Assembly: GCA_040981125.1 (NCBI GenBank)
Contig: JANRMQ010000017.1
Coordinates: 10,984 to 74,983 of the forward strand
From: DASSBQ01 sp040981125
GTDB lineage: Bacteria > Nitrospirota > Nitrospiria > Nitrospirales > Nitrospiraceae
DNA length: 64,000 nt
Direction of reading: 5' to 3'
Positions within the stretch are counted from its first letter, which is position 1; each line of letters begins with the position of its first letter. Shown here one piece after another: positions 43,335-51,844 of this stretch. Made by a program: the position numbers and the translations under genes. The notes beneath the pieces were generated by a model that was given only the letters and a program-made list of their open reading frames with translations, was not told the DNA's origin and searched no databases.

Positions 43335-44318
43335 CTAGAGCAAATCAGTCCGCTTCATTGTTTTTCGTTCAATAATGCCTCGCAGTCTGACAAGGGCCGC
43401 GGTTTCGATTTGCCGCACACGTTCGCGCGTCAATCCCATTTCCCGCCCGATCTCTTCGAGCGTCCGCGACTCTTCCCCATCGAGGCCGAATCGCGCAAGG
43501 ATAACAGTTCGTTCCTTCTCAGGCAACTCCTTTACCCAGGCCATCATTTCTGATCGCCTCAGAACTCCTTCCGCCGTATCGGCCGGAGACAGGCACAGCG
43601 GATCTTCAATGATGTCCCGAAGAAATGTATCCTGCCCCTCGCTGATCGGGCTATCGAGCGAAGAAGTGGTTCGCACCAACTGCTTGAGGTCGTCGACTTC
43701 CTCCACGCTGGTCTTCATCCGAACGGCCACTTCTTCCGAGCTCGGTTCACGTCCCAATTCATGCACCAACTGCTCCACTTTGCCGAGATACCGATTGAGC
43801 CGTTCTACGACGTGGACCGGGAGACGTACCAATTTGCCTTGGTTGATGATCGCGCGCTCGATGAACTGCCGGATCCACCAGGATGCATAGGTGCTGAACC
43901 GAAATCCCCGCTTGTAATTGAATTTTTCAACGGCTTTGATCAGCCCCAGATTGCCTTCTTCGACGATATCGGCGAATGGAAAGCCGCGGTTCATATACCG
44001 TTTGCCGATACTGATGACCAACCGCAGGTTCGCTTCGATCATTTGCCGGCGGGCGTCTTCATCGCCTGCCATGACCCGCTTACCAAGTTGTTGCTCTTGT
44101 TTAAAGGTGAGCAGAGTGGAGCGCCGAACTTCGCGCAGGTAGCTTTTGAGGGTGTCCAATCCTTCCGAACGGTCGGAACCGCCGGGCTCATGATGGTTGT
44201 CCTGGCGATGGGAGCCCTCCCCCTCCTCGTCATGGTCCTCGGCGGAGTCTCGGCGTCCTGCCGAGTGATTGGTCACATCATCCTCATCGTGGTTTTGGAC
44301 GCTTGCTCGCCGGGCCAT
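43335..44318 (-). CDS. rpoS: Sigma-70 family RNA polymerase sigma factor (RpoS/RpoD-like)
   Basis: The 327-residue product has regions 1.2 to 4.2: SYLREVRRSTLLTFKQEQQL (1.2), MIEANLRLVISIGKRYMNRG and FADIVEEGNLGLIKAVEKFN (2), FSTYASWWIRQFIERAIINQ (2.4), and region 4 ending LEEIGREMGLTRERVRQIET. There is no large region 1.1 or non-conserved domain, so RpoS-like is the better fit than RpoD. The first 55 residues are unusually rich in His, Asp and Glu. The name is used by analogy; the promoter set it serves is unknown. Confidence 0.85.
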   Translation of the reverse strand: MARRASVQNHDEDDVTNHSAGRRDSAEDHDEEGEGSHRQDNHHEPGGSDRSEGLDTLKSYLREVRRSTLLTFKQEQQLGKRVMAGDEDARRQMIEANLRLVISIGKRYMNRGFPFADIVEEGNLGLIKAVEKFNYKRGFRFSTYASWWIRQFIERAIINQGKLVRLPVHVVERLNRYLGKVEQLVHELGREPSSEEVAVRMKTSVEEVDDLKQLVRTTSSLDSPISEGQDTFLRDIIEDPLCLSPADTAEGVLRRSEMMAWVKELPEKERTVILARFGLDGEESRTLEEIGREMGLTRERVRQIETAALVRLRGIIERKTMKRTDLL

Positions 44319-44331
44319 CAGAGTAATCTCA

Positions 44332-44625
44332 CTACCAAATTTGGAAATCAGCGAAACGGCCGGAGGCGGCAGACCATTCGATGTGAATCTGCTGAACGCG
44401 CGCCCCCGGGGGGCCGACCTTAAGTTGCCTAATCATGTCCTCGATGACGCTTTTCATTCCTTCGACATCGACCTCGACGTGGCCGTTGTCGAGATTTTTC
44501 ACGCCTCCGACCAATCCTCGCCTGGAGGCAGCCAGGCGAGTGAAGGCGCGATAGCCGACTCCCTGCACATAACCGGTAATGAGGAGTTTGGCGCGTACGC
44601 GTTCGTCTGGGGTGGGGTCGGCCAT
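44332..44625 (-). CDS. acyP: Acylphosphatase
   Basis: This small enzyme hydrolyses acyl phosphates. From MADPTPDERV (ATG 44625) it is 97 residues, the normal size; a GTG 15 bases upstream is an alternative. The phosphate-binding loop is ITGYVQGVGYRAFTRLAAS with the catalytic Arg, and the catalytic Asn is in GGVKNLDNGHVEVDVEG. It is close upstream of the sigma-factor gene on the same strand. Confidence 0.95.
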   Translation of the reverse strand: MADPTPDERVRAKLLITGYVQGVGYRAFTRLAASRRGLVGGVKNLDNGHVEVDVEGMKSVIEDMIRQLKVGPPGARVQQIHIEWSAASGRFADFQIW

Positions 44626-44808
44626 ATCTCGATGAATCACTCAGCATGAAAAGGAACGCATCAGTACACGTATAGTCAATATGGTCAGGATATTCTCATA
44701 CCTCACCGTCCTCGTCACGCGATTTAGAAGTTTACGCGGCAATATTGAGCCGGCGGCAAGGAAGAGAGGCTTTACCTGAAGAGGCGCCGGCCCACACGAA
44801 GTGCGGTA

Positions 44809-44885
<77 letters not shown>

Positions 44886-44919
44886 ACAAGATGACCGGCA
44901 GAAGAACTGGTGTAGTCTG

Positions 44920-46023
44920 TTACACAAGAGGGTCGAAACGCAAGCCGTGCGCCTCGGCCACGCCCCGGTGCGTCACTTTGCCGTCCGTTAGATTGACGCC
45001 CTTGGCAAGACCTGGTTCGGAACGAATCGCCTGCGTGACTCCGCTCGAAGCCAGGCGGACTATAAAGGGTAGCGTGGCGCTGGTCAAGGCCAATGTGGAT
45101 GTCCGTGGGACAATGCCCGGCATATTCGGCACGCAATAATGCAACACATGATGGACCAGATACACCGGGTCGGAATGGGTCGTGGGCCTGGTCGTCTCCG
45201 AACAACCTCCTTGGTCGACCGCCACGTCAAGGAACACCGCCCCGGGCTTCATCGCCGCCACCAGCTGGTTCGACAGTAACTTTGGCGCCTTGGCACCGGG
45301 CACGAGCACCGCGCCCACGAGCAGATCCGCGGCGGAGACCGTCTGATGGATATTGTCCTCTGTGGCGGCTAGTGTGATCACGCGCCCACGATAGCCGTCA
45401 TCCAGGTCCCGCAAGCGCTCCATGTCTTGATCGATGATCGTCACTTTGGCTCCCATCCCCACGGCAATACGGGCCGCCGATTCTCCCACCACCCCGGCGC
45501 CCAAGATCGCCACATTGCCGGGTTCAACTCCCGGCACACCGGACAACAGAACTCCCCGGCCTCCCTGTGTCCGCTCCAGATATCGAGCTCCGATTTGCAC
45601 GGCGAGCCGACCGGCGATTTGACTCATCGGCCTCAACATCGGAAGACTCCCGTCTTTCGCAGCGGTGGTCTCATACGCAATGGCCGTCACCTGCGCGTCA
45701 AGGAGCGCCTTCGTAAGATCCGGTGATGAGGCCAGATGCAAATACGTAAAGACGATCTGGCCCGGCCGGAAGAACCGGCATTCCGACAATTGGGGTTCTT
45801 TGACCTTAACGACCAGTTCGGATTGTTTGAAGACTTCAGCCGTGGAGGTGGAGAGATGCGCTCCGGCTGATCGATAATCCTCATCGGAAAATCCGCTGCC
45901 GACGCCGGCGGAGCGTTCGAGCACCACTTCATGGCCGGCGCCTCGCAATGTGCGCACACCCTCCGGCGTGATGCTCACACGGTATTCGTGATCTTTGATT
46001 TCTTTTGGAACACCAATGACCAT
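44920..46023 (-). CDS. ald: Alanine dehydrogenase
   Basis: Ald interconverts L-alanine and pyruvate plus ammonia with NAD. The start MVIGVPKEIKDHEYRVSITP (ATG 46023) gives 367 residues, the family size; a longer frame opens at 46089. Substrate-site features are EYRVSITPEGV and the Lys in VVKVKEPQ; the NAD-binding motif is VAILGAGVVGESAARIAVGM. The pair HHVLHYCVPNMPGIVPRTST is typical. tRNA-Pro follows 34 bases downstream. Confidence 0.96.
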   Translation of the reverse strand: MVIGVPKEIKDHEYRVSITPEGVRTLRGAGHEVVLERSAGVGSGFSDEDYRSAGAHLSTSTAEVFKQSELVVKVKEPQLSECRFFRPGQIVFTYLHLASSPDLTKALLDAQVTAIAYETTAAKDGSLPMLRPMSQIAGRLAVQIGARYLERTQGGRGVLLSGVPGVEPGNVAILGAGVVGESAARIAVGMGAKVTIIDQDMERLRDLDDGYRGRVITLAATEDNIHQTVSAADLLVGAVLVPGAKAPKLLSNQLVAAMKPGAVFLDVAVDQGGCSETTRPTTHSDPVYLVHHVLHYCVPNMPGIVPRTSTLALTSATLPFIVRLASSGVTQAIRSEPGLAKGVNLTDGKVTHRGVAEAHGLRFDPLV

Positions 46024-46188
46024 GAGGCCCTCCGTGCTGGAAGTACGAGCCGGCCGATTCATCATTATACACGCTGTTGCAGGATACACGCTGTTTCAGG
46101 CCTCTGATAACTAATGGCACCGGTGGACATTCCCGAGAACGGTGCGGTAAGATTTCGCCCGGTTTGACGACATGTGGAGGAGTTTGCG

Positions 46189-46560
46189 ATGAGCTCAGCA
46201 GGATCATGCAACGGCTGCGGAACGAGCGGGAAGCCGTTGATGAAATTTTCGCTCGGAAAAGATTTCTTCGGCCGCCCATATGATCGTTTGTCCCCTTCCA
46301 CGGATCAAAGCCCCAAATGGTATTGCGAGCCCTGCTCGATGCTGAAAAATCTCCAGCGGGACTTCCGCGACATTTTGGCGGAGTTCGATAAATTGGCTGC
46401 CGGGCAGGCGTCCGCCTTCGCTGAAGCGGACGAGCGGCAACGGGCCCAATTGCGACTCCGGGAGATCGCCGCCATCGCCGAAGGCCGTCCGGATGCTTCG
46501 TCGCTGCTGAAACCGGGGGATGTCCGGCAACTCATCGAACGATTCCGCGCGGCCGCGTAA
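46189..46560 (+). CDS. Small zinc-ribbon-like protein
   Basis: The ATG at 46189 follows GGAGGAG and gives 123 residues. Cys-7, Cys-10, Cys-46 and Cys-49 form two CxxC pairs (CNGC and CEPC), a likely zinc or iron site. The remaining 70 residues are helical (LKNLQRDFRDILAEFDKLAA). I do not recognise the family. It starts a run of four small genes in the same direction that end at 47838, two of which encode ferredoxins. Confidence 0.75.
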   Translation: MSSAGSCNGCGTSGKPLMKFSLGKDFFGRPYDRLSPSTDQSPKWYCEPCSMLKNLQRDFRDILAEFDKLAAGQASAFAEADERQRAQLRLREIAAIAEGRPDASSLLKPGDVRQLIERFRAAA

Positions 46561-46604
46561 GGACGTTCCTAAGCAATTGATTCCACTCCAAGCCCGGAGG
46601 CGCC

Positions 46605-46952
46605 ATGGCAGGCTTCAAGCGGCACATTTTTGTATGTATCAATCAGCGCCCCAAGGAGGACCCGCGCGGATGCTGCGCCAACCAGGGATCGGAACGTCTA
46701 CACGCCTTCTTTAAGAAGGAAGTGGAACGAGTGGGGTTGAAAGGCATCGTGCGCGCCAACAAGGCCGGCTGCTTGGATCGCTGTGAATATGGACCGAGCG
46801 TCGTCATCTACCCCGAAGGAGTCTGGTATTGGGTCGGCTCTGAAGCCGACGTCACAGAAATTGTCGAGCGTCACGTCGTACACGGTGAAATCGTCGAGCG
46901 CCTTCTTATGCCCGACCATCCGCCTCCGACTCACCTGGAAAAGCTCGGATAA
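46605..46952 (+). CDS. [2Fe-2S] thioredoxin-like ferredoxin
   Basis: The 115-residue protein is a thioredoxin-fold [2Fe-2S] ferredoxin of the Shethna type. It opens KRHIFVCINQRPKEDPRGCC; cluster ligands are Cys-11, Cys-23 or 24, Cys-56 and Cys-60 (KAGCLDRCEYGPSVVIYPEG). A GGAGGCGCC site precedes the ATG. Such proteins carry electrons in the cytoplasm, for instance in nitrogen or one-carbon metabolism; the partner is not known here. Confidence 0.92.
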   Translation: MAGFKRHIFVCINQRPKEDPRGCCANQGSERLHAFFKKEVERVGLKGIVRANKAGCLDRCEYGPSVVIYPEGVWYWVGSEADVTEIVERHVVHGEIVERLLMPDHPPPTHLEKLG

Positions 46953-47073
46953 GATATTTACCGGCCGCGGCAGATCAGCGCAAAACAGCAGGCGCATATT
47001 CGTGGCTGAGTGCGGCCTGGCATTGTTTCGGTGACCCTGCAAGCGTGCTGTCTTGACGATCGCGAGGAGTACT

Positions 47074-47487
47074 ATGAGGCCCGAAGACAAGTGGAAGACC
47101 AATATGGAGAAAGTGGCTTTCATGAAGCAATTTCCGGGTCTCCTCGCGAGTTGGGAGGCGGCGGCAGGCAAGACGATTGAGGTTGTCCACCCCTTGAGAG
47201 GAAGGGACGGAGCCGTTGTCGTGGTCTTCACCGACGGCTGCTTCCTTCCTGCGCCACCCTTGGTTCCTGAACCATGGGAACTCGGAGAAGCCCTCCGTAC
47301 GGCCCGACCACACGTCGAACCAGCTCACCGCGAAGCCTATACTCAATACGATCGGCTGCTTGCCAAGGACAGGGAAGCGAGCCGCACGGCGCGTTTGGAA
47401 AAAATCCTCGGCGCCATCCAAAACAATCTGGAGCACATCCCCGAGTTGCGTGACCGGATCAAGCAGTTGGTACAGGAATGGGATTAA
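47074..47487 (+). CDS. Conserved hypothetical protein of the ferredoxin run
   Basis: Not recognised. ATG 47074 follows GAGGAG and gives 137 residues. The first half reads FMKQFPGLLASWEAAAGKTI, and GAVVVVFTDGCFLPAPPL suggests a small alpha/beta domain; the second half is helical (EKILGAIQNNLEHIPELRDR). There is one Cys and no signal peptide. It lies between the two ferredoxin genes on the same strand. Confidence 0.75.
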   Translation: MRPEDKWKTNMEKVAFMKQFPGLLASWEAAAGKTIEVVHPLRGRDGAVVVVFTDGCFLPAPPLVPEPWELGEALRTARPHVEPAHREAYTQYDRLLAKDREASRTARLEKILGAIQNNLEHIPELRDRIKQLVQEWD

Positions 47488-47553
47488 CGAAAATGCCCCG
47501 GCCGGTCTTGGTGAGAATTGTCAAACTTCCTAACCATCCTGTAGAGTGCCTGT

Positions 47554-47838
47554 ATGTCTAAAAACATGTTCGAGATCTTCTCGCAAGGTCTTTTTGAAGG
47601 AGTCAAACCCATGATGGTCATCCGCGATCACCTGGTGCGTCATCCCGATCGTTGCACGCACCAGGCGGTCTGTATTCCTATATGTCCGACCGGCGCCTGG
47701 CTTTCCACCCCACCTTTCAAGTTCGATGCATCCCGCTGCCTCGAATCCTGCCGCCTGTGCCTGGACGCCTGTCCGTCGAATGCCATTTATGCCGTCTATC
47801 GCAAAGGCGATAAAGTGTTGATGCCGCAAAAGAAATGA
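47554..47838 (+). CDS. 4Fe-4S ferredoxin-like protein
   Basis: The 94-residue product has seven cysteines in two groups: Cys-34, Cys-40 and Cys-44 (CTHQAVCIPICP), and Cys-62, Cys-66, Cys-69, Cys-73 (CLESCRLCLDACP). Both groups end in the CP typical of bacterial dicluster ferredoxins, but the spacing CxxxC in each group is non-standard and one of the usual eight cysteines is absent. It may hold one [4Fe-4S] and one [3Fe-4S] cluster; this is inference. It ends the four-gene run. Confidence 0.82.
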   Translation: MSKNMFEIFSQGLFEGVKPMMVIRDHLVRHPDRCTHQAVCIPICPTGAWLSTPPFKFDASRCLESCRLCLDACPSNAIYAVYRKGDKVLMPQKK

Positions 47839-48109
47839 AGAGCGCGGCTGACGAACGGCGCTCGGCTGCTCGATCGGCAATTAACGCTATGGCGCTTCCC
47901 TCACCGAGCATCCGTTCCATCCGCAGCAGGATGAAGGAAGAGACCACGTCTCCTCAGCAAGTGCGGTGACCCCAATCTCCGCATGATTCGCAGGCCACGG
48001 CAACTAGCCCGGCCGGCGAACTTTCTATAAGCCCCGGATTTCTCACCAAGCGTCCGTTCCATCCGCCATATTCCTACAGCGCGCTGATCCGACCGCCTTC
48101 TACCGCCTT

Positions 48110-48673
48110 CTATGGTAATGAAATGACTTCCTGCTCTTCATACGGATTCATGGTCCCCGTACGTCCTCCGATGAAGCCGAACATGATGCGCACCGTGCCC
48201 GGCGGAGTGAACTGATTAAGCGAGAAGGAAAAGGTTACCGGCCCAACGATGTATTCATACACGGCCAGAGCGGGCGGCGTCACATTTTTGTGGGTGCGAA
48301 GCCGCCGGCCATCAACCGCGGAGTCGCCTGCGCAACGCTCATCGTAGATTCCCGCATGCATGGCCCATAGGGTCCCTGACGAATCCGACCGGTCGCTGTA
48401 ACCCAAGAATCCCGCGCTTTGCTCCGACAAATTCCCATTGGGCCACAGCGTGCGAATGTCATTCCCGGAGCGATCCACCACGCTGGTCGGCGTCAGCAAT
48501 GGGGGCGGACTCGGCAGATTGATAAGTTCCACTTTGGTAATCAGGGAGTTGCGCCGAGCGGCATTTGGATTGTCGTAGGACTGATTCCAGACTTTGAGTA
48601 CAACGTTCCATCCACCGGCAGTCTGCGTCGAAACAAGATCAACCTTGGCAAACCCCTGGGTCACCTGCGGCAT
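48110..48673 (-). CDS. Hypothetical beta-rich protein
   Basis: The 187-residue product has no signal peptide or membrane segment. Segments such as FAKVDLVSTQTAGGWNVVLK, then ITKVELINLPSPPPLLTPTS and VTFSFSLNQFTPPGTVRIMF suggest a soluble beta sandwich. There is no recognised motif. It stands alone between the ferredoxin run and the squalene synthase gene, on the minus strand. Confidence 0.55.
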   Translation of the reverse strand: MPQVTQGFAKVDLVSTQTAGGWNVVLKVWNQSYDNPNAARRNSLITKVELINLPSPPPLLTPTSVVDRSGNDIRTLWPNGNLSEQSAGFLGYSDRSDSSGTLWAMHAGIYDERCAGDSAVDGRRLRTHKNVTPPALAVYEYIVGPVTFSFSLNQFTPPGTVRIMFGFIGGRTGTMNPYEEQEVISLP

Positions 48674-48742
48674 AGCCCGTCCTTTCTTCGTGCATGCGTA
48701 CGCAAACTTTTGACCTGCGTGCAGCCTCTCTACGGCCGTGGA

Positions 48743-49801
48743 TCAGACAATCTGCTTTCTCACATGGCCCCAGTAGGCTGACCCCGCATACCCGCACCCC
48801 CCTGTCAGAATGGTCACTGCCATGACGCGATAGACGACGCTGCGGGGAGCCTTGATATTGATGGATGCGTCCAGCAGATCGTGCGAGGCCGCGACTCGTT
48901 TCAATGTTTCACCGGCGAGAAGAATGGGCCACATGCAGGCCAGCCGCTGGCGAATTTCGTGCCGAGGAATTGCCATCGTATAGGTCCACCCCTGATCGAG
49001 ATATCCGACGGCCAGCCGCACGAGTTGGAGCAGAACGGGCCGAAAACGCGGCAAATTATCCGCCGACAGAAGATCCCTGGGACTGAGGCCGGCATCCCGC
49101 AGCAAAACCATGGGTACATAACAGCGGCCTCTCTGAAGATCACGAGCGAGGTCCTTCAGGATATTTGTCAGTTGAAGGCCTTTCCCGAACTCGACACCGA
49201 CAGCGGACATTTTCTCTACATCCCACCCGGCCAGTGCCGGCCTGTGCGCGCAGACCATTTTGGTCCAGAACTCACCGACACAACCGGCCACATAATAGAT
49301 GTACTCATCGAGTTCCTTCATCGACTCGAAGGCGGCCGGCGTGGCGGCGGATCCGCCGGCGAAGTGAGCAAGGTCCATAGCCATTCCATTGGGCAGGGTC
49401 TTCATGAGGGCTCGGATCCGCCTGCGATCCTCTTCCGAGAATTCTCGATAGACGGCAAAGCAATCACCCAGCCTCTGAAGCAAAATTCGTTCGGCAGAGT
49501 CCTGTTGGAGCGGCACCAGCGCCGCCTGGAGGGCGCCGGTGACCGAGTCATCGATCGAGTCGGAATCGAACTGCCGGCGGAAATCGCCGAGGTACTGCGC
49601 GCGCCGGTCGCGATCGATCAGGTCACTGTCCGCGATGGTGTCCGCCGCCCGCGCAAAGAGATACGATAGCCCCATTTGATCGCGCACGTTCCCCGGCAAC
49701 ACATTCAGGGTGAGATAAAACGACCGCGACACCTGTTTAAGGATCTCGTGAAGCAGTTCCTGCCTGGCGGACTTAGTGGACGTAGGAGGGCCTTTCCTCA
49801 A
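48743..49801 (-). CDS. Squalene/phytoene synthase family protein
   Basis: These enzymes join two farnesyl or geranylgeranyl diphosphates head to head. The likely start is the TTG at 49801, which overlaps the stop of the cupredoxin gene (TTGA) and gives 352 residues; an ATG at 49870 is an alternative. The first Asp motif is in LFARAADTIADSDLIDRDRR, the second in GLQLTNILKDLARDLQRGRC. The C-terminal hydrophobic segment (VYRVMAVTILTGGCGYAGSA) may anchor it in the membrane. The sequence most resembles squalene synthases, so hopanoid or sterol precursor synthesis is likely. Confidence 0.88.
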   Translation of the reverse strand: MRKGPPTSTKSARQELLHEILKQVSRSFYLTLNVLPGNVRDQMGLSYLFARAADTIADSDLIDRDRRAQYLGDFRRQFDSDSIDDSVTGALQAALVPLQQDSAERILLQRLGDCFAVYREFSEEDRRRIRALMKTLPNGMAMDLAHFAGGSAATPAAFESMKELDEYIYYVAGCVGEFWTKMVCAHRPALAGWDVEKMSAVGVEFGKGLQLTNILKDLARDLQRGRCYVPMVLLRDAGLSPRDLLSADNLPRFRPVLLQLVRLAVGYLDQGWTYTMAIPRHEIRQRLACMWPILLAGETLKRVAASHDLLDASINIKAPRSVVYRVMAVTILTGGCGYAGSAYWGHVRKQIV

Positions 49802-50226
49802 CGGACTTCCAGCTTGCCTTCCATCCCTTTCTCTCGATGACTGGCAAAGAACAGCAGTTTCTTGTCGCAATAAAATGAGAAGGTCCCTTTCTGCATGGGA
49901 GTGAATCGGAGAACGACCTGTTTGCCCGCCCCGACATCCTGGTCTATCGACAGGCCGGACGCGCCGTCTTTCAGAACGAAGTTATGCGGCGTGATCGTGG
50001 TGACGCTGTTCAATATCAATTCAACCGGACGCCCGGACTGAACGACGACATGGTTGGGATCGTAGGAATAACTGTCGAGGACCATGGTCAGCCGTTGCAC
50101 GCCGTCGGAGTCGATCGGGGCGACCGTGATATGCTCGGAACCCGTCTCGCCAGCGGCGCCGGCAATCAAGGGAAAAGAGGTCGCGATCCCGACGAGCAAA
50201 CCCAGTAGCGGAGCCATGAACCTCAT
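49798..50226 (-). CDS. Exported cupredoxin-domain protein
   Basis: The 142-residue product has a signal peptide (MRFMAPLLGLLVGIATSFPL, cleavage near Ala-24). The cupredoxin domain has the type 1 copper ligands in TPHNFVL (His), FYCDKK (Cys), SHREKG (His) and GMEG (Met). Such proteins shuttle electrons in the periplasm or are tied to oxidase function. It overlaps the squalene synthase gene, so the two are cotranscribed; a functional tie is not obvious. Confidence 0.9.
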   Translation of the reverse strand: MRFMAPLLGLLVGIATSFPLIAGAAGETGSEHITVAPIDSDGVQRLTMVLDSYSYDPNHVVVQSGRPVELILNSVTTITPHNFVLKDGASGLSIDQDVGAGKQVVLRFTPMQKGTFSFYCDKKLLFFASHREKGMEGKLEVR

Positions 50227-50456
50227 ATCCCCTCTCCATCACAGTAAAATTCCTTCTAACAGAACCTCGTGAGCCGGTCAACCGACCCCCGGACTCCGGA
50301 CGGCCACGCCTTGACGAACAGCCGGCATGGTATTATCTCGATGAACGGATCATGCCGCATCGCCTGCTCGGATGCATTTTAGATCGGGCGTTTGTATACT
50401 GTGGTCCATTGAACGACTCGAGAATAATCAGTGACGGATTATAGAGGAGGATTTGC

Positions 50457-51371
50457 ATGAAGCGGTTAAAGGGTATTGGCCTGTTTTTAATCGCCAACTT
50501 CCTGATTTATATCACCTTATCAATCACGGCGAGCATCCTCGTCAATGTCGTACTGCCTGCGTTCGGTATCGACGTGCGGGGGGCCTTCAGCCAAGAGTTA
50601 TTGGTATGGTCGCTGGTGATCGGATTTGCGGGCGCTTTTCTCAGTCTCGCTTTCTCGAAGCAGGCGGCCAGAGCCATGCTGGATTGCTATCAAATCACCC
50701 AGCCGCGCAACCATGCGGAGCAAGTGATCTACGGAGCAGTCCAGGAAATCGCGCAGCGGTTACATATCAAGATGCCGGAAGTCTGGGTCTATGAAGCGCC
50801 GGATCCCAACGCTTTTGCCACCGGCCCCAGCAAGAACAATTCCATGGTCGCTGTGTCCACCGGTCTCTTGAATAACCTGAAGGAAAGCGAAGTGAAGGCC
50901 GTGTTGGCGCACGAAATGGGCCATGTGTTCAATGGGGATATGTTTGCGACCACCGTGTTGGCCGGATTGATGAATACCTTCGTGTACTACATCAGCCACT
51001 TCGTGTACCACCTCATCGGCAGCTCTCAGGGGCGCGAAGAAGGTCAGGCCGGCAACCCGATCTTAGGATTTTTTGTCTACATCTTCCTCCAAGTCGTACT
51101 CTCTTTTCTGGCCATGATCGTCATCAGCTGGCATTCGCGGCGTCGTGAATTTGCGGCTGATGCTTTCGCAGCCAAAGTGTACGGCCGGGAGTCGATGATT
51201 TCCGCCCTTCAGGCCATTGACCGTTGGGTGAACCGGGCTCAGGTTGAATATTCGACTCAGGATGCCCTGGCCACGATGAAAATATCCGGAAAAACCTCCG
51301 GGTTCATGCACCTGTTTGCCACACATCCGCCGATCGAGGACCGTATCGCGGCCTTGCAGCGGCTATCATAA
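50457..51371 (+). CDS. htpX: Membrane metalloprotease HtpX
   Basis: HtpX degrades misfolded membrane proteins together with FtsH. The 304-residue protein has two N-terminal membrane segments (about 5-27 and 40-58). The zinc site HEMGH is at residues 152-156, and the third ligand Glu is in RREFAADAFAAKVYG. Two more hydrophobic stretches flank residue 205 (LGFFVYIFLQVVLSFLAMIV). A GAGGAGGA site precedes the ATG. It is monocistronic and followed by a strong hairpin. Confidence 0.96.
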   Translation: MKRLKGIGLFLIANFLIYITLSITASILVNVVLPAFGIDVRGAFSQELLVWSLVIGFAGAFLSLAFSKQAARAMLDCYQITQPRNHAEQVIYGAVQEIAQRLHIKMPEVWVYEAPDPNAFATGPSKNNSMVAVSTGLLNNLKESEVKAVLAHEMGHVFNGDMFATTVLAGLMNTFVYYISHFVYHLIGSSQGREEGQAGNPILGFFVYIFLQVVLSFLAMIVISWHSRRREFAADAFAAKVYGRESMISALQAIDRWVNRAQVEYSTQDALATMKISGKTSGFMHLFATHPPIEDRIAALQRLS

Positions 51372-51383
51372 AGGGATGAACCG

Positions 51384-51408
51384 GGCGAGCGGCGTTTCGC
51401 CGCTCGCC
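51384..51408. terminator. Strong hairpin between htpX and a convergent gene
   Basis: GGCGAGCGGCG (51384-51394) and CGCCGCTCGCC (51398-51408) form a perfect 11-base GC-rich stem with a TTT loop. It lies between the convergent stops at 51371 and 51421 and probably ends both transcripts. Confidence 0.65.
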
Positions 51409-51420
51409 GAGGGAAGTCAG

Positions 51421-51696
51421 TCATATTTTCTTCAGAAAGGTGATGTGCTCGCGGTATTCCTGGATTGCGGTGCCGAGCGCCTGTTTGCCTAACGGGATAT
51501 TGGCCTCAAGCGCCGCTTCGACCGCCGGATCTTCGATGACCACTTCATAGCGATCCTGCACATTGGTCCGCACAGCGACGCCCTGCTTGATTTCACGCGG
51601 CATATATATTTCGGTCCACACTTCTTTTTCCACCAGGCAGACGTCTCTGAACCGCTCATAGAGCAGGGCGAGCTTGTCCGGATCTTCTTCTTTCAT
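51421..51696 (-). CDS. Conserved hypothetical protein
   Basis: A soluble 91-residue protein: MKEEDPDKLALLYERFRDVC, then a beta pair TEIYMPREIKQGVAVRTNV and a C-terminal helix region NIPLGKQALGTAIQEYREH. No signal peptide or known motif. It starts divergently from no close neighbour; 148 bases of AT-richer DNA separate it from the gene at 51845. Confidence 0.65.
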   Translation of the reverse strand: MKEEDPDKLALLYERFRDVCLVEKEVWTEIYMPREIKQGVAVRTNVQDRYEVVIEDPAVEAALEANIPLGKQALGTAIQEYREHITFLKKI

Positions 51697-51844
51697 TTGT
51701 AGTCTCCGAGTGTGACGGCCGTCTATGTTCTCCGATGATTTGACGAGCGGGCGAAGAAAAATAAACTATCCTGCGGCGGATTTTCAACGGTGCACAGGGT
51801 GCTTGGAGCGGCGCACGACAGGAAGGCGGAAGTTAGCGGAAAAG

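Noticed and set aside
50395..50400. TATACT -10-like hexamer upstream of htpX
   Set aside because: No matching -35 element at proper spacing, so a promoter was not called.
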